From: Gadus chalcogrammus
Taxonomy: Eukaryota; Chordata; Actinopteri; Gadiformes; Gadidae
Reading direction: 5' to 3'
Assembly: GCF_026213295.1 (NCBI RefSeq)
Contig: NC_079415.1
Span: 23,249,610-23,313,609, forward strand
DNA: 64,000 nt
The notes beneath the pieces are model-generated. The model had not been told where the DNA came from and ran no database searches. It worked only from the letters and a program-made list of their open reading frames with translations. The position numbers and the translations under genes were made by a program. Below are positions 38,486-49,000 of this stretch, in pieces (positions within the stretch are counted from its first letter, which is position 1; each line of letters starts with the position of its first letter).

Positions 38486-39392
38486 CTGGGGGAAAAAGAT
38501 AACTTCATTATAGGCATAATTATGTTGGTGACAGTTATTATCTGTATTCGTTTAACTTATTATAAAAGAGGATGAATGAAATCAAAGTGTAAAAAGTTAG
38601 GGGGTGATGCTGTTATGGAAATGAAAAAGCAAAGATGGTAAGTGACAAAATACTGAAGGACATAGAAGCATAACATATAGAAACTTTATTAATGATAAGA
38701 TAGTTAAGTTAGTTACGGCTTTAATTAAGGACTAATTACATGATTTAGTGAAAGGCAAGAGGTGAGATGTATTAACACAAAAAAAACGCTACAAAGTTGT
38801 TAAATTTGAACACATATGGGGAAAATAGTCTAAGGCAAGTGAAAAAATATGTATGCCAAGAAGAAGCTTGAGATGGGGTTAGTACATGGTGATTTTGATT
38901 AAGTAGAATGTGTTTTTTAAAAGGTATGATACAAAAAAGTTGAGATTCTCCCTTATAGTTCCAAAAGGCACGCCATTTGAGGTGAGGTACGTCAGGACGA
39001 GGAATACCCCAAACATTGAGGTTTGTAGGACTTGGGGAGAAAATAAAAATTATTGTTTATTTATTTATGACAAATAAATAAAAACTGATTTGAAGCTATA
39101 AGCTAAACCTTATTATAAAAACATAATAGTATTTGGACTCATATCTACGTGTACATGCAGGTTAAATAGAGTAACATTAACACATCTCTGGACAGTATAA
39201 CATTGTTTTCCAAAGAGACACATGAATGGCAGTTGGTGGTAAATGGCTATAGGCCTACAGACAAGTTTTCGAAATTGTTTGTGGAACTAGACATCCAATC
39301 TTGTTTAATTTTAATGTAATGGAATTACTGAGTACTGACTATCTGATTTCATTACAATGGCAGGACCACAACAAAGCCTATTTTGACATTAC
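38486..39392 (-). other. First intron of the transposase gene (907 bp)
   Basis: Bounded by AAG|GTAATG and a CAG acceptor before TCCCAACATG. AT-rich, with no credible exon or known repeat. It is much longer than the other introns of this gene (97-176 bp). Confidence 0.6.
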
Positions 39393-39788
39393 CTTGGAAA
39401 AGCCCAGACTCCGTCTGGCAGGATTCTCCCCGGGGACGATGCGTTTGCGATCACGACTATCGCCGGTTGGTGTGGATTTGGCGCATCGTTTCAATCTGAC
39501 AGCGGCATGAGCGTCTGCCATGGATTTAACCAATGAACCGATCCTTTCCACTTCACAATGGCTCCTACGATATTGCTTAAGTAGTGTTCTACAAGAACCA
39601 CATATAAATAGTAAAAAGTCGTTTGTTTTTATAGGTCCCGTCAGTTCCTCAAGGGCCAAAGTGTATGGTGGCTTGAAATCATCGTGACAAAGAATCAAAC
39701 GATGTTTGTTCTTTTTATCCATAAAATTATCTCCACATAGGCGACATACATCGTTAATTTTCTTTTGTGGCGTTTGGGATTGAGACAT
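39393..39788 (-). CDS. Transposase exon 1: N-terminal zinc-binding module
   Basis: 132 codons from the ATG at 39788 (an upstream in-frame TTG is not used) to the donor AAG|GTAATG. CRLCGDNF and, about 50 residues later, CGSCRTLL give two C-x2-C pairs, as in treble-clef DNA-binding modules. The end of the exon is basic (KRCAKSTPTGDSRDRKR) and could be a nuclear localisation signal. The expected job is binding the transposon ends; that is inference. Confidence 0.7.
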
Positions 39789-39882
39789 TTTCTGAAAGCC
39801 TCTGAACGTCAAGAAGTTCCGTCAAAATAATTTCCCCCCCGGCACTATTTTGCATGGACACCGCTGCTGCTTCCCGGGCTTA

Positions 39883-39908
39883 GCCCCGCCCTAGACGATT
39901 GTGATTGG
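39883..39908 (-). promoter_or_regulatory. Probable promoter of the transposase gene: CCAAT box and GC box
   Basis: Read on the minus strand, a CCAAT motif (complement of ATTGG, 39904-39908) is followed by GGGCGGGGC (complement of 39883-39891), about 95 bases before the ATG at 39788. An AAATAAAAA tract lies upstream. The arrangement is typical of a vertebrate polymerase II promoter. No assay can be read from sequence. Confidence 0.5.
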
Positions 39909-39974
39909 TTTAAAGAAATAAAAACAGGCCCGCCCAGTTTCCCAACGGATAGACGGCTCGAGGTAGCGTGGCTC

Positions 39975-40019
39975 CAGACCATTCTACTTGCTGTAGTTTG
40001 GTCTGGCTTTGCGAGACTA
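39975..40019. other. Right terminus with two hairpins
   Basis: CCAGACCA (39974-39981) and TGGTCTGG (39999-40006) are inverted copies around a 17 bp loop. The outer end GTCT(GGCTTTGCG)AGAC forms a second small stem ending in AGACTA at 40019. The left end has TAGTCTGGC but no equivalent pair of hairpins. Such palindromes could be part of the transposase recognition site. Confidence 0.6.
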
Positions 40020-40028
40020 GTCAAAAAG
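40020..40028. repeat. Right 9 bp target site duplication (GTCAAAAAG)
   Basis: Identical to 30440-30448 and directly followed by the satellite continuation TGATTCTAGAGCTCTG. It marks the right border of the 9571 bp element. Confidence 0.9.
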
Positions 40029-43000
40029 TGATTCTAGAGCTCTGAAAAGCATTTGGCACGCATAAAAACAAGAAATGTTGATTTTTCTGTTCATTTCAGA
40101 AAACAAGTCGAAAACACATTGTTGGTCAAAAAGTGATTCTAGCGCTCTGAAAAGCATTTTGCATGCGTAAAAACCAAAAATGTTGATACCTGTCATTTTC
40201 AATGCAAACGTGTGACTAAGCTTACCAAAGGGTTATAGGGCCATACTCCACTATTTGGTAGTGGAATACATTAGTTTTGAGCAAAATCAACAATATAAGG
40301 TTAAAAACACATTGTTGGTCAAAAAGTGATTCTAGCGCTCTGAAAAGCATTTGGCACGAATAAAAACAAGAAATGTTGATATCTCTGTTCGTTTCAGAAA
40401 AACAAGTCAAAAACACATTGTTGGTCAAAAAGTGATTCTAGCGCTCTGAAAAGCATTTTGCCGGCATAAAAACAATAAATGTTGGTATCTCTGTCAATTT
40501 CAATGCAAACATGTTACTAAGCTTACCAAAGGGTAATAGGGCATACTCCACCATTTGGAAGGGGAATACAGTAGTTTTGAGCAAAATCAACAATATAAGG
40601 TCAAAGACACATTGTTGGTCAAAAAGTGATTCTAGCGCTCTGAAAAGCATTTGGCACGCATAAAAACAAGAAATGTTGATATCTCTGTTCGTTTCAGAAA
40701 AACAAGTCAAAAACACATTGTTGGTCAAAAAGTGATTCTAGCGCTCTGGAAAAGCATTTTGCCGGCATAAAAACAATAAATGTTGGTATCTCTGTCAATT
40801 TCAATGCAAACATGTTACTAAGCTTACCAAAGGGTAATAGGGCCATACTCCACCATTTGGAAGGGGAATACATTAGTTTTGAGCAAAATCAGCAATATAA
40901 GGTCAAAGACACATTGTTGGTCAAAAGGTGATTCTAGCGCTCTGAAAAGCATTTGGCACGCATAAAAACAAGAAATGTTGATTTTTCTGTTCATTTCAGA
41001 AAACATGTCGAAAACACATTGTTGGTCAAAAAGTGATTCTAGCGCTCTGAAAAGAATTGTGCAGGTATAAAAACAAGAAATGTTGGTATCTCTGTCAATT
41101 TCAATGCAAACGTGTTACAAAGCTTACCAAAGGGTTATTGGGCCATACTCCACTATTTGGAAGTGGAATATATTAGTTTTGAGCAAAATCAACAATGTAA
41201 GGTCAAAAAGACGTTGTTGGTCGAAAAGTGATTCTAGCGCTCTGAAAAGCATTTGGAACGCATAAAAACAAGAAATGTTGATTTTTCTGTTCATTTCAGA
41301 AAACAAGTCGAAAACACATTGTTGGTCAAAAAGTGATTCTAGCGCTCTGAAAAGCATTTTGCAAGCGTGAAAACCAAAAAAATTGATATCTGTCAATTTC
41401 AATGCAAACGTGTTATTAAGCTTACCAAAGGGTTATAGGGCCATACTCCACCATTTGGAAGGGGAATACATTAGTTTTGAGCAAAATCAGCAATATAAGG
41501 TCAAAGACACATTGTTGGTCAAAAGGTGATTCTAGCGCTCTGAAAAGCATTTGGCACGCATAAAAACAAGAAATGTTGATTTTTCTTTTCATTTCAGAAA
41601 ACATGTCGAAAACACATTGTTGGTCAAAAAGTGATTCTAGCGCTCTGAAAAGAATTGTGCAGGTATAAAAACAAGAAATGTTGGTATCTCTGTCAATTTC
41701 AATGCAAACGTGTTACAAAGCTTACCAAAGGGTTATTGGGCCATACTCCACTATTTGGAAGTGGAATATATTAGTTTTGAGCAAAATCAACAATGTAAGG
41801 TCAAAAACACGTTGTTGGTCGAAAAGTGATTCTAGCGCTCTGAAAAGCATTTGGAACGCATAAAAATAAGAAATGTTGATTTTTCTGTTCATTTCAGAAA
41901 ACAAGTCGAAAACACATTGTTGGTCAAAAAGTGATTCTAAGCGCTCTGAAAAGAATTTTGCCGGCATAAAAATAAAAAATGTTGGTATCTCTGTCAATTT
42001 CAATGCAAACGTGTTATTAAGCTTACCAAAGGGTTATAGGGCCATACTCCACTATTTGGAAGTGGAATACATTAGTTTTGAGCAAAATCAACAATATAAG
42101 GTCAAAGACACATTGTTGGTCAAAAAGTGATTCTAGCGCTCTGAAAAACATTTGGCACGCATAAAAACAAGAAATGTTGATATTTCTGTTCGTTTCAGAA
42201 AAACAAGTCAAAAACACATTGTTGGTCAAAAAGTGATTCTAGCGCTCTGAAAAGAATTGTGCAGGTATAAAAACAAGAAATGTTGGTATCTCTGTCAATT
42301 TCAATGCAAACGTGTTACAAAGCTTACCAAAGGGTTATTGGGCCATACTCCACTATTTGGAAGTGGAATACAGTAGTTTTGAGCAAAATCAACAATATAA
42401 GGTCAAAGACACATTGTTGGTCAAAAAGTGATTCTAGCGCTCTGAAAAGCATTTGGCACGCATAAAAACAAGAAATGTTGATATCTCTGTTCGTTTCAGA
42501 AAAACAAGTCAAAAACACATTGTTGGTCAAAAAGTGATTCTAGCGCTCTGAAAAGCATTTTGCATGCGTAAAAACCAAAAATGTTGATATCTGTCATTTT
42601 CAATGCAAACGTGTGACTAAGCTTACCAAAGGGTTATAGGGCCATACTCCACTATTTGGTAGTGGAATACATTAGTTTTGAGCAAAATCAACAATATAAG
42701 GTTAAAAACACATTGTTGGTCAAAAAGTGATTCTAGCGCTCTGAAAAGCATTTGGCACGAATAAAAACAAGAAATGTTGATATCTCTGTTCGTTTCAGAA
42801 AAACAAGTCAAAAACACATTGTTGGTCAAAAAGTGATTCTAGCGCTCTGAAAAGAATAGTGCAGGTATAAAAACAAGAAATGTTGGTATCTCTGTCAATT
42901 TCAATGCAAACGTGTTATTAAGCTTACCAAAGGGTTATAGGGCCATACTCCACTATTTGGAAGTGGAATACATTAGTTTTGAGCAAAATCAACAATATAA

Positions 43001-46000
43001 GGTCAAAGACACATTGTTGGTCAAAAAGTGATTCTAGCGCTCTGAAAAACATTTGGCACGCATAAAAACAAGAAATGTTGATATTTCTGTTCGTTTCAGA
43101 AAAACAAGTCAAAAACACATTGTTGGTCAAAAAGTGATTCTAAGCGCTCTGAAAAGAATTTTGCCGGCATAAAAATAAAAAATGTTGGTATCTCTGTCAA
43201 TTTCAATGCAAACGTGTTACTAAGCTTACCAAAGGGTAATAGGGCCATACTCCACCATTTGGAAGGGGAATACATTAGTTTTGAGCAAAATCAACAATAT
43301 AAGGTCAAAGACACATTGTTGGTCAAAAAGTGATTCTAGCGCTCTGAAAAGCATTTGGCACGCATAAAAACAAGAAATTTTGATTTTTCTGTTCATTTCA
43401 GAAAACAAGTCGAAAACACATTGTTGGTCAAAAAGTGATTCTAGCGCTCTGAAAAGCATTTTGCATGCGTAAAAACCAAAAATGTTGATATCTGTCATTT
43501 TCAATGCAAACGTGTGACTAAGCTTACCAAAGGGTTATAGGGCCATACTCCACTATTTGGTAGTGGAATACATTAGTTTTGAGCAAAATCAACAATATAA
43601 GGTTAAAAACACATTGTTGGTCAAAAAGTGATTCTAGCGCTCTGAAAAGCATTTGGCACGAATAAAAACAAGAAATGTTGATATCTCTGTTCGTTTCAGA
43701 AAAACAAGTCAAAAACACATTGTTGGTCAAAAAGTGATTCTAGCGCTCTGAAAAGAATAGTGCAGGTATAAAAACAAGAAATGTTGGTATCTCTGTCAAT
43801 TTCAATGCAAACGTGTTACAAAGCTTACCAAAGGGTTATTGGGCCATACTCCACTATTTGGAAGTGGAATATATTAGTTTTGAGCAAAATCAACAATGTA
43901 AGGTCAAAAACACGTTGTTGGTCGAAAAGTGATTCTAGCGCTCTGAAAAGCATTTGGAAAGCATTAAAAAAAAGAAATGTTGATTTTTCTGTTCATTTCA
44001 GAAAACAAGTCCAAAACACATTGTTGGTCAAAAAGTGATTCTAGCGCTCTGAAAAGCATTTTGCAAGCGTAAAAACCAAAAATGTTGATATCTGTCAATT
44101 TCAATGCAAACGTGTTATTAAGCTTACCAAAGGGTTATAGGGCCATACTCCACTATTTGGAAGTGGAATACATTAGTTTTGAGCAAAATCAACAATATAA
44201 GGTCAAAGACACATTGTTGGTCAAAAAGTGATTCTAGCGCTCTGAAAAACATTTGGCACGCATAAAAACAAGAAATGTTGATATCTCTGTTCGTTTCAGA
44301 AAAACAAGTCAAAAACACATTGTTGGTCAAAAAGTGATTCTAGCGCTCTGAAAAGCATTTTGCCGGCATAAAAACAATAAATGTTGGTATCTCTGTCAAT
44401 TTCAATGCAAACATGTTACTAAGCTTACCAAAGGGTAATAGGGCATACTCCACCATTTGGAAGGGGAATACAGTAGTTTTGAGCAAAATCAACAATATAA
44501 GGTCAAAGACACATTGTTGGTCAAAAAGTGATTCTAGCGCTCTGAAAAGCATTTGGCACGCATAAAAACAAGAAATGTTGATATCTCTGTTCGTTTCAGA
44601 AAAACAAGTCAAAAACACATTGTTGGTCAAAAAGTGATTCTAGCGCTCTGGAAAAGCATTTTGCCGGCATAAAAACAATAAATGTTGGTATCTCTGTCAA
44701 TTTCAATGCAAACATGTTACTAAGCTTACCAAAGGGTAATAGGGCCATACTCCACCATTTGGAAGGGGAATACATTAGTTTTGAGCAAAATCAGCAATAT
44801 AAGGTCAAAGACACATTGTTGGTCAAAAGGTGATTCTAGCGCTCTGAAAAGCATTTGGCACGCATAAAAACAAGAAATGTTGATTTTTCTGTTCATTTCA
44901 GAAAACATGTCGAAAACACATTGTTGGTCAAAAAGTGATTCTAGCGCTCTGAAAAGAATTGTGCAGGTATAAAAACAAGAAATGTTGGTATCTCTGTCAA
45001 TTTCAATGCAAACGTGTTACAAAGCTTACCAAAGGGTTATTGGGCCATACTCCACTATTTGGAAGTGGAATATATTAGTTTTGAGCAAAATCAACAATGT
45101 AAGGTCAAAAAGACGTTGTTGGTCGAAAAGTGATTCTAGCGCTCTGAAAAGCATTTGGCACGCATAAAAACAAGAAATGTTGATATCTCTGTTCGTTTCA
45201 GAAAAACAAGTCAAAAACACATTGTTGGTCAAAAAGTGATTCTAGCGCTCTGGAAAAGCATTTTGCCGGCATAAAAACAATAAATGTTGGTATCTCTGTC
45301 AATTTCAATGCAAACATGTTACTAAGCTTACCAAAGGGTAATAGGGCCATACTCCACCATTTGGAAGGGGAATACATTAGTTTTGAGCAAAATCAGCAAT
45401 ATAAGGTCAAAGACACATTGTTGGTCAAAAGGTGATTCTAGCGCTCTGAAAAGCATTTGGCACGCATAAAAACAAGAAATGTTGATTTTTCTGTTCATTT
45501 CAGAAAACATGTCGAAAACACATTGTTGGTCAAAAAGTGATTCTAGCGCTCTGAAAAGAATTGTGCAGGTATAAAAACAAGAAATGTTGGTATCTCTGTC
45601 AATTTCAATGCAAACGTGTTACAAAGCTTACCAAAGGGTTATTGGGCCATACTCCACTATTTGGAAGTGGAATATATTAGTTTTGAGCAAAATCAACAAT
45701 GTAAGGTCAAAAAGACGTTGTTGGTCGAAAAGTGATTCTAGCGCTCTGAAAAGCATTTGGAACGCATAAAAACAAGAAATGTTGATTTTTCTGTTCATTT
45801 CAGAAAACAAGTCGAAAACACATTGTTGGTCAAAAAGTGATTCTAGCGCTCTGAAAAGCATTTTGCAAGCGTGAAAACCAAAAAAATTGATATCTGTCAA
45901 TTTCAATGCAAACGTGTTATTAAGCTTACCAAAGGGTTATAGGGCCATACTCCACCATTTGGAAGGGGAATACATTAGTTTTGAGCAAAATCAGCAATAT

Positions 46001-49000
46001 AAGGTCAAAGACACATTGTTGGTCAAAAGGTGATTCTAGCGCTCTGAAAAGCATTTGGCACGCATAAAAACAAGAAATGTTGATTTTTCTGTTCATTTCA
46101 GAAAACATGTCGAAAACACATTGTTGGTCAAAAAGTGATTCTAGCGCTCTGAAAAGAATTGTGCAGGTATAAAAACAAGAAATGTTGGTATCTCTGTCAA
46201 TTTCAATGCAAACGTGTTACAAAGCTTACCAAAGGGTTATTGGGCCATACTCCACTATTTGGAAGTGGAATATATTAGTTTTGAGCAAAATCAACAATGT
46301 AAGGTCAAAACACGTTGTTGGTCGAAAAGTGATTCTAGCGCTCTGAAAAGCATTTGGAACGCATAAAAACAAGAAATGTTGATTTTTCTGTTCATTTCAG
46401 AAAACAAGTCGAAAACACATTGTTGGTCAAAAAGTGATTCTAGCGCTCTGAAAAGCATTTTGCATGCGTAAAAACCAAAAATGTTGATATCTGTCATTTT
46501 CAATGCAAACGTGTGACTAAGCTTACCAAAGGGTTATAGGGCCATACTCCACTATTTGGTAGTGGAATACATTAGTTTTGAGCAAAATCAACAATATAAG
46601 GCTAAAAACACATTGTTGGTCAAAAAGTGATTCTAGCGCTCTGAAAAGCATTTGGCACGAATAAAAACAAGAAATGTTGATATCTCTGTTCGTTTCAGAA
46701 AAACAAGTCAAAAACACATTGTTGGTCAAAAAGTGATTCTAGCGCTCTGAAAAGCATTTTGCCGGCATAAAAACAATAAATGTTGGTATCTCTGTCAATT
46801 TCAATGCAAACATGTTACTAAGCTTACCAAAGGGTAATAGGGCATACTCCACCATTTGGAAGGGGAATACAGTAGTTTGAGCAAAATCAACAATATAAGG
46901 TCAAAGACACATTGTTGGTCAAAAAGTGATTCTAGCGCTCTGAAAAGCATTTGGAACGCATAAAAAACAAGAAATGTTGATTTTTCTGTTCATTTCAGAA
47001 AACAAGTCGAAAACACATTGTTGGTCAAAAAGTGATTCTAGCGCTCTGAAAAGCATTTTGCAAGCGTGAAAACCAAAAAAATTGATATCTGTCAATTTCA
47101 ATGCAAACGTGTTATTAAGCTTACCAAAGGGTTATAGGGCCATACTCCACCATTTGGAAGGGGAATACATTAGTTTTGAGCAAAATCAGCAATATAAGGT
47201 CAAAGACACATTGTTGGTCAAAAGGTGATTCTAGCGCTCTGAAAAGCATTTGGCACGCATAAAAACAAGAAATGTTGATTTTTCTGTTCATTTCAGAAAA
47301 CATGTCGAAAACACATGTTGGTCAAAAAGTGATTCTAGCGCTCTGAAAAGAATTGTGCAGGTATAAAAACAAGAAATGTTGGTATCTCTGTCAATTTCAA
47401 TGCAAACGTGTTACAAAGCTTACCAAAGGGTTATTGGGCCATACTCCACTATTTGGAAGTGGAATATATTAGTTTTGAGCAAAATCAACAATGTAAGGTC
47501 AAAAACACGTTGTTGGTCGAAAAGTGATTCTAGCGCTCTGAAAAGCATTTGGAACGCATAAAAATAAGAAATGTGATTTTTCTGTTCATTTCAGAAAACA
47601 AGTCGAAAACACATTGTTGGTCAAAAAGTGATTCTAGCGCTCTGAAAAGCATTTTGCAAGCGTGAAAACCAAAAAATTTGATATCTGTCAATTTCAATGC
47701 AAACGTGTTATTAAGCTTACCAAAGGGTTATAGGGCCATACTCCACTATTTGGAAGTGGAATACATTAGTTTTGAGCAAAATCAACAATATAAGGTCAAA
47801 GACACATTGTTGGTCAAAAAGTGATTCTAGCGCTCTGAAAAACATTTGGCACGCATAAAAACAAGAAATGTTGATATTTCTGTTCGTTTCAGAAAAACAA
47901 GTCAAAAACACATTGTTGGTCAAAAAGTGATTCTAAGCGCTCTGAAAAGAATTTTGCCGGCATAAAAATAAAAATGTTGGTATCTCTGTCAATTTCAATG
48001 CAAACGTGTTACTAAGCTTACCAAAGGGTAATAGGGCCATACTCCACCATTTGGAAGGGGAATACATTAGTTTTGAGCAAAATCAACAATATAAGGTCAA
48101 AGACACATTGTTGGTCAAAAGTGATTCTAGCGCTCTGAAAAGCATTTGGCACGCATAAAACAAGAAATTTTGATTTTTCTGTTCATTTCAGAAAACAAGT
48201 CGAAAACACATTGTTGGTCAAAAAGTGATTCTAGCGCTCTGAAAAGCATTTTGCATGCGTAAAAACCAAAAATGTTGATATCTGTCATTTTCAATGCAAA
48301 CGTGTGACTAAGCTTACCAAAGGGTTATAGGGCCATACTCCACTATTTGGTAGTGGAATACATTAGTTTTGAGCAAAATCAACAATATAAGGTTAAAAAC
48401 ACATTGTTGGTCAAAAAGTGATTCTAGCGCTCTGAAAAGCATTTGGCACGAATAAAAACAAGAAATGTTGATATCTCTGTTCGTTTCAGAAAAACAAGTC
48501 AAAAACACATTGTTGGTCAAAAAGTGATTCTAGCGCTCTGAAAAGAATAGTGCAGGTATAAAAACAAGAAATGTTGGTATCTCTGTCAATTTCAATGCAA
48601 ACGTGTTACAAAGCTTACCAAAGGGTTATTGGGCCATACTCCACCATTTGGAAGGGGAATACATTAGTTTTGAGCAAAATCAGCAATATAAGGTCAAAGA
48701 CACATTGTTGGTCAAAAGGTGATTCTAGCGCTCTGAAAGCATTTGGCACGCATAAAAACAAGAAATGTTGATTTTTCTTTTCATTTCAGAAAACATGTCG
48801 AAAACACATTGTTGGTCAAAAAGTGATTCTAGCGCTCTGAAAAGAATTGTGCAGGTATAAAAACAAGAAATGTTGGTATCTCTGTCAATTTCAATGCAAA
48901 CGTGTTACAAAGCTTACCAAAGGGTTATTGGGCCATACTCCACTATTTGGAAGTGGAATATATTAGTTTTGAGCAAAATCAACAATGTAAGGTCAAAAAC

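Larger units (their letters stand above)
33322..39788 (-). pseudogene. DUF6589-like transposase-candidate gene of the transposon (seven or more exons, broken)
   Basis: Minus-strand exons with matching phase 0 junctions: 39788-39393, 38485-38393, 38216-38046, 37875-37180, 37082-36975, 36818-36720, and 36575 to 35176, continuing after the nested Harbinger at 33660-33322. Every exon from 39788 to 36720 is a multiple of three. Intron donors are GT except the GC donor after 37180. In order the protein has an N-terminal zinc module (CRLCG ... CGSC), a Pro/Gln-rich linker, a helical region (RGGAKRRCFQRLNRLGICIS), an acidic segment, and a long C-terminal region with ADFHC, a C2H2 finger inside it, ALDLNCEHFVRLTKDL and a tail (FKNTTPNPLQQL ... 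WINEHKKK). This layout matches the DUF6589 proteins I know from fish; in that family the region is thought to be an RNase H-like transposase core. The coding sequence is broken by a frameshift near 36160 and by the Harbinger insertion. Catalytic assignment is tentative. Confidence 0.72.
30449..40019. mobile_element. AcademH-like DNA transposon, 9571 bp, with RecQ helicase and DUF6589-type protein
   Basis: A single non-satellite insert inside the array, bounded by a perfect 9 bp target duplication. The ends match for only about six to eight bases: TAGTCTGGC on the left and the complement TAGTCTCGC on the right. It carries two convergent genes: a RecQ-type helicase on the plus strand and a multi-exon DUF6589-like protein on the minus strand, each starting near one end. 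From memory, helicase-carrying Academ elements (AcademH) in animals and fungi have this gene content and unusually long 9-10 bp duplications; the family name is an inference to be tested. hAT, P and MuDR elements have similar duplication lengths, but nothing here resembles their transposases. The copy is inactivated by a stop codon, a frameshift and a nested Harbinger element. Confidence 0.75.

Noticed and set aside
38930..39050. Possible extra transposase exon inside intron 1
   Set aside because: The best acceptor-donor pair gives frames that hit stop codons quickly and no recognisable peptide.
30449..40019. Helitron or other rolling-circle element, suggested by the helicase and the hairpin near the right end
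   Set aside because: The helicase is RecQ-like, with no Rep/HUH motif, and the insert has a 9 bp target duplication, which Helitrons do not make.
30449..40019. A normal host RecQ gene (RECQL, BLM or WRN) interrupted by satellite
   Set aside because: The gene is compact with one intron, lies between matching element ends and target duplications, and is paired with a transposon-type protein. The region after the helicase core is too short for the host paralogues.
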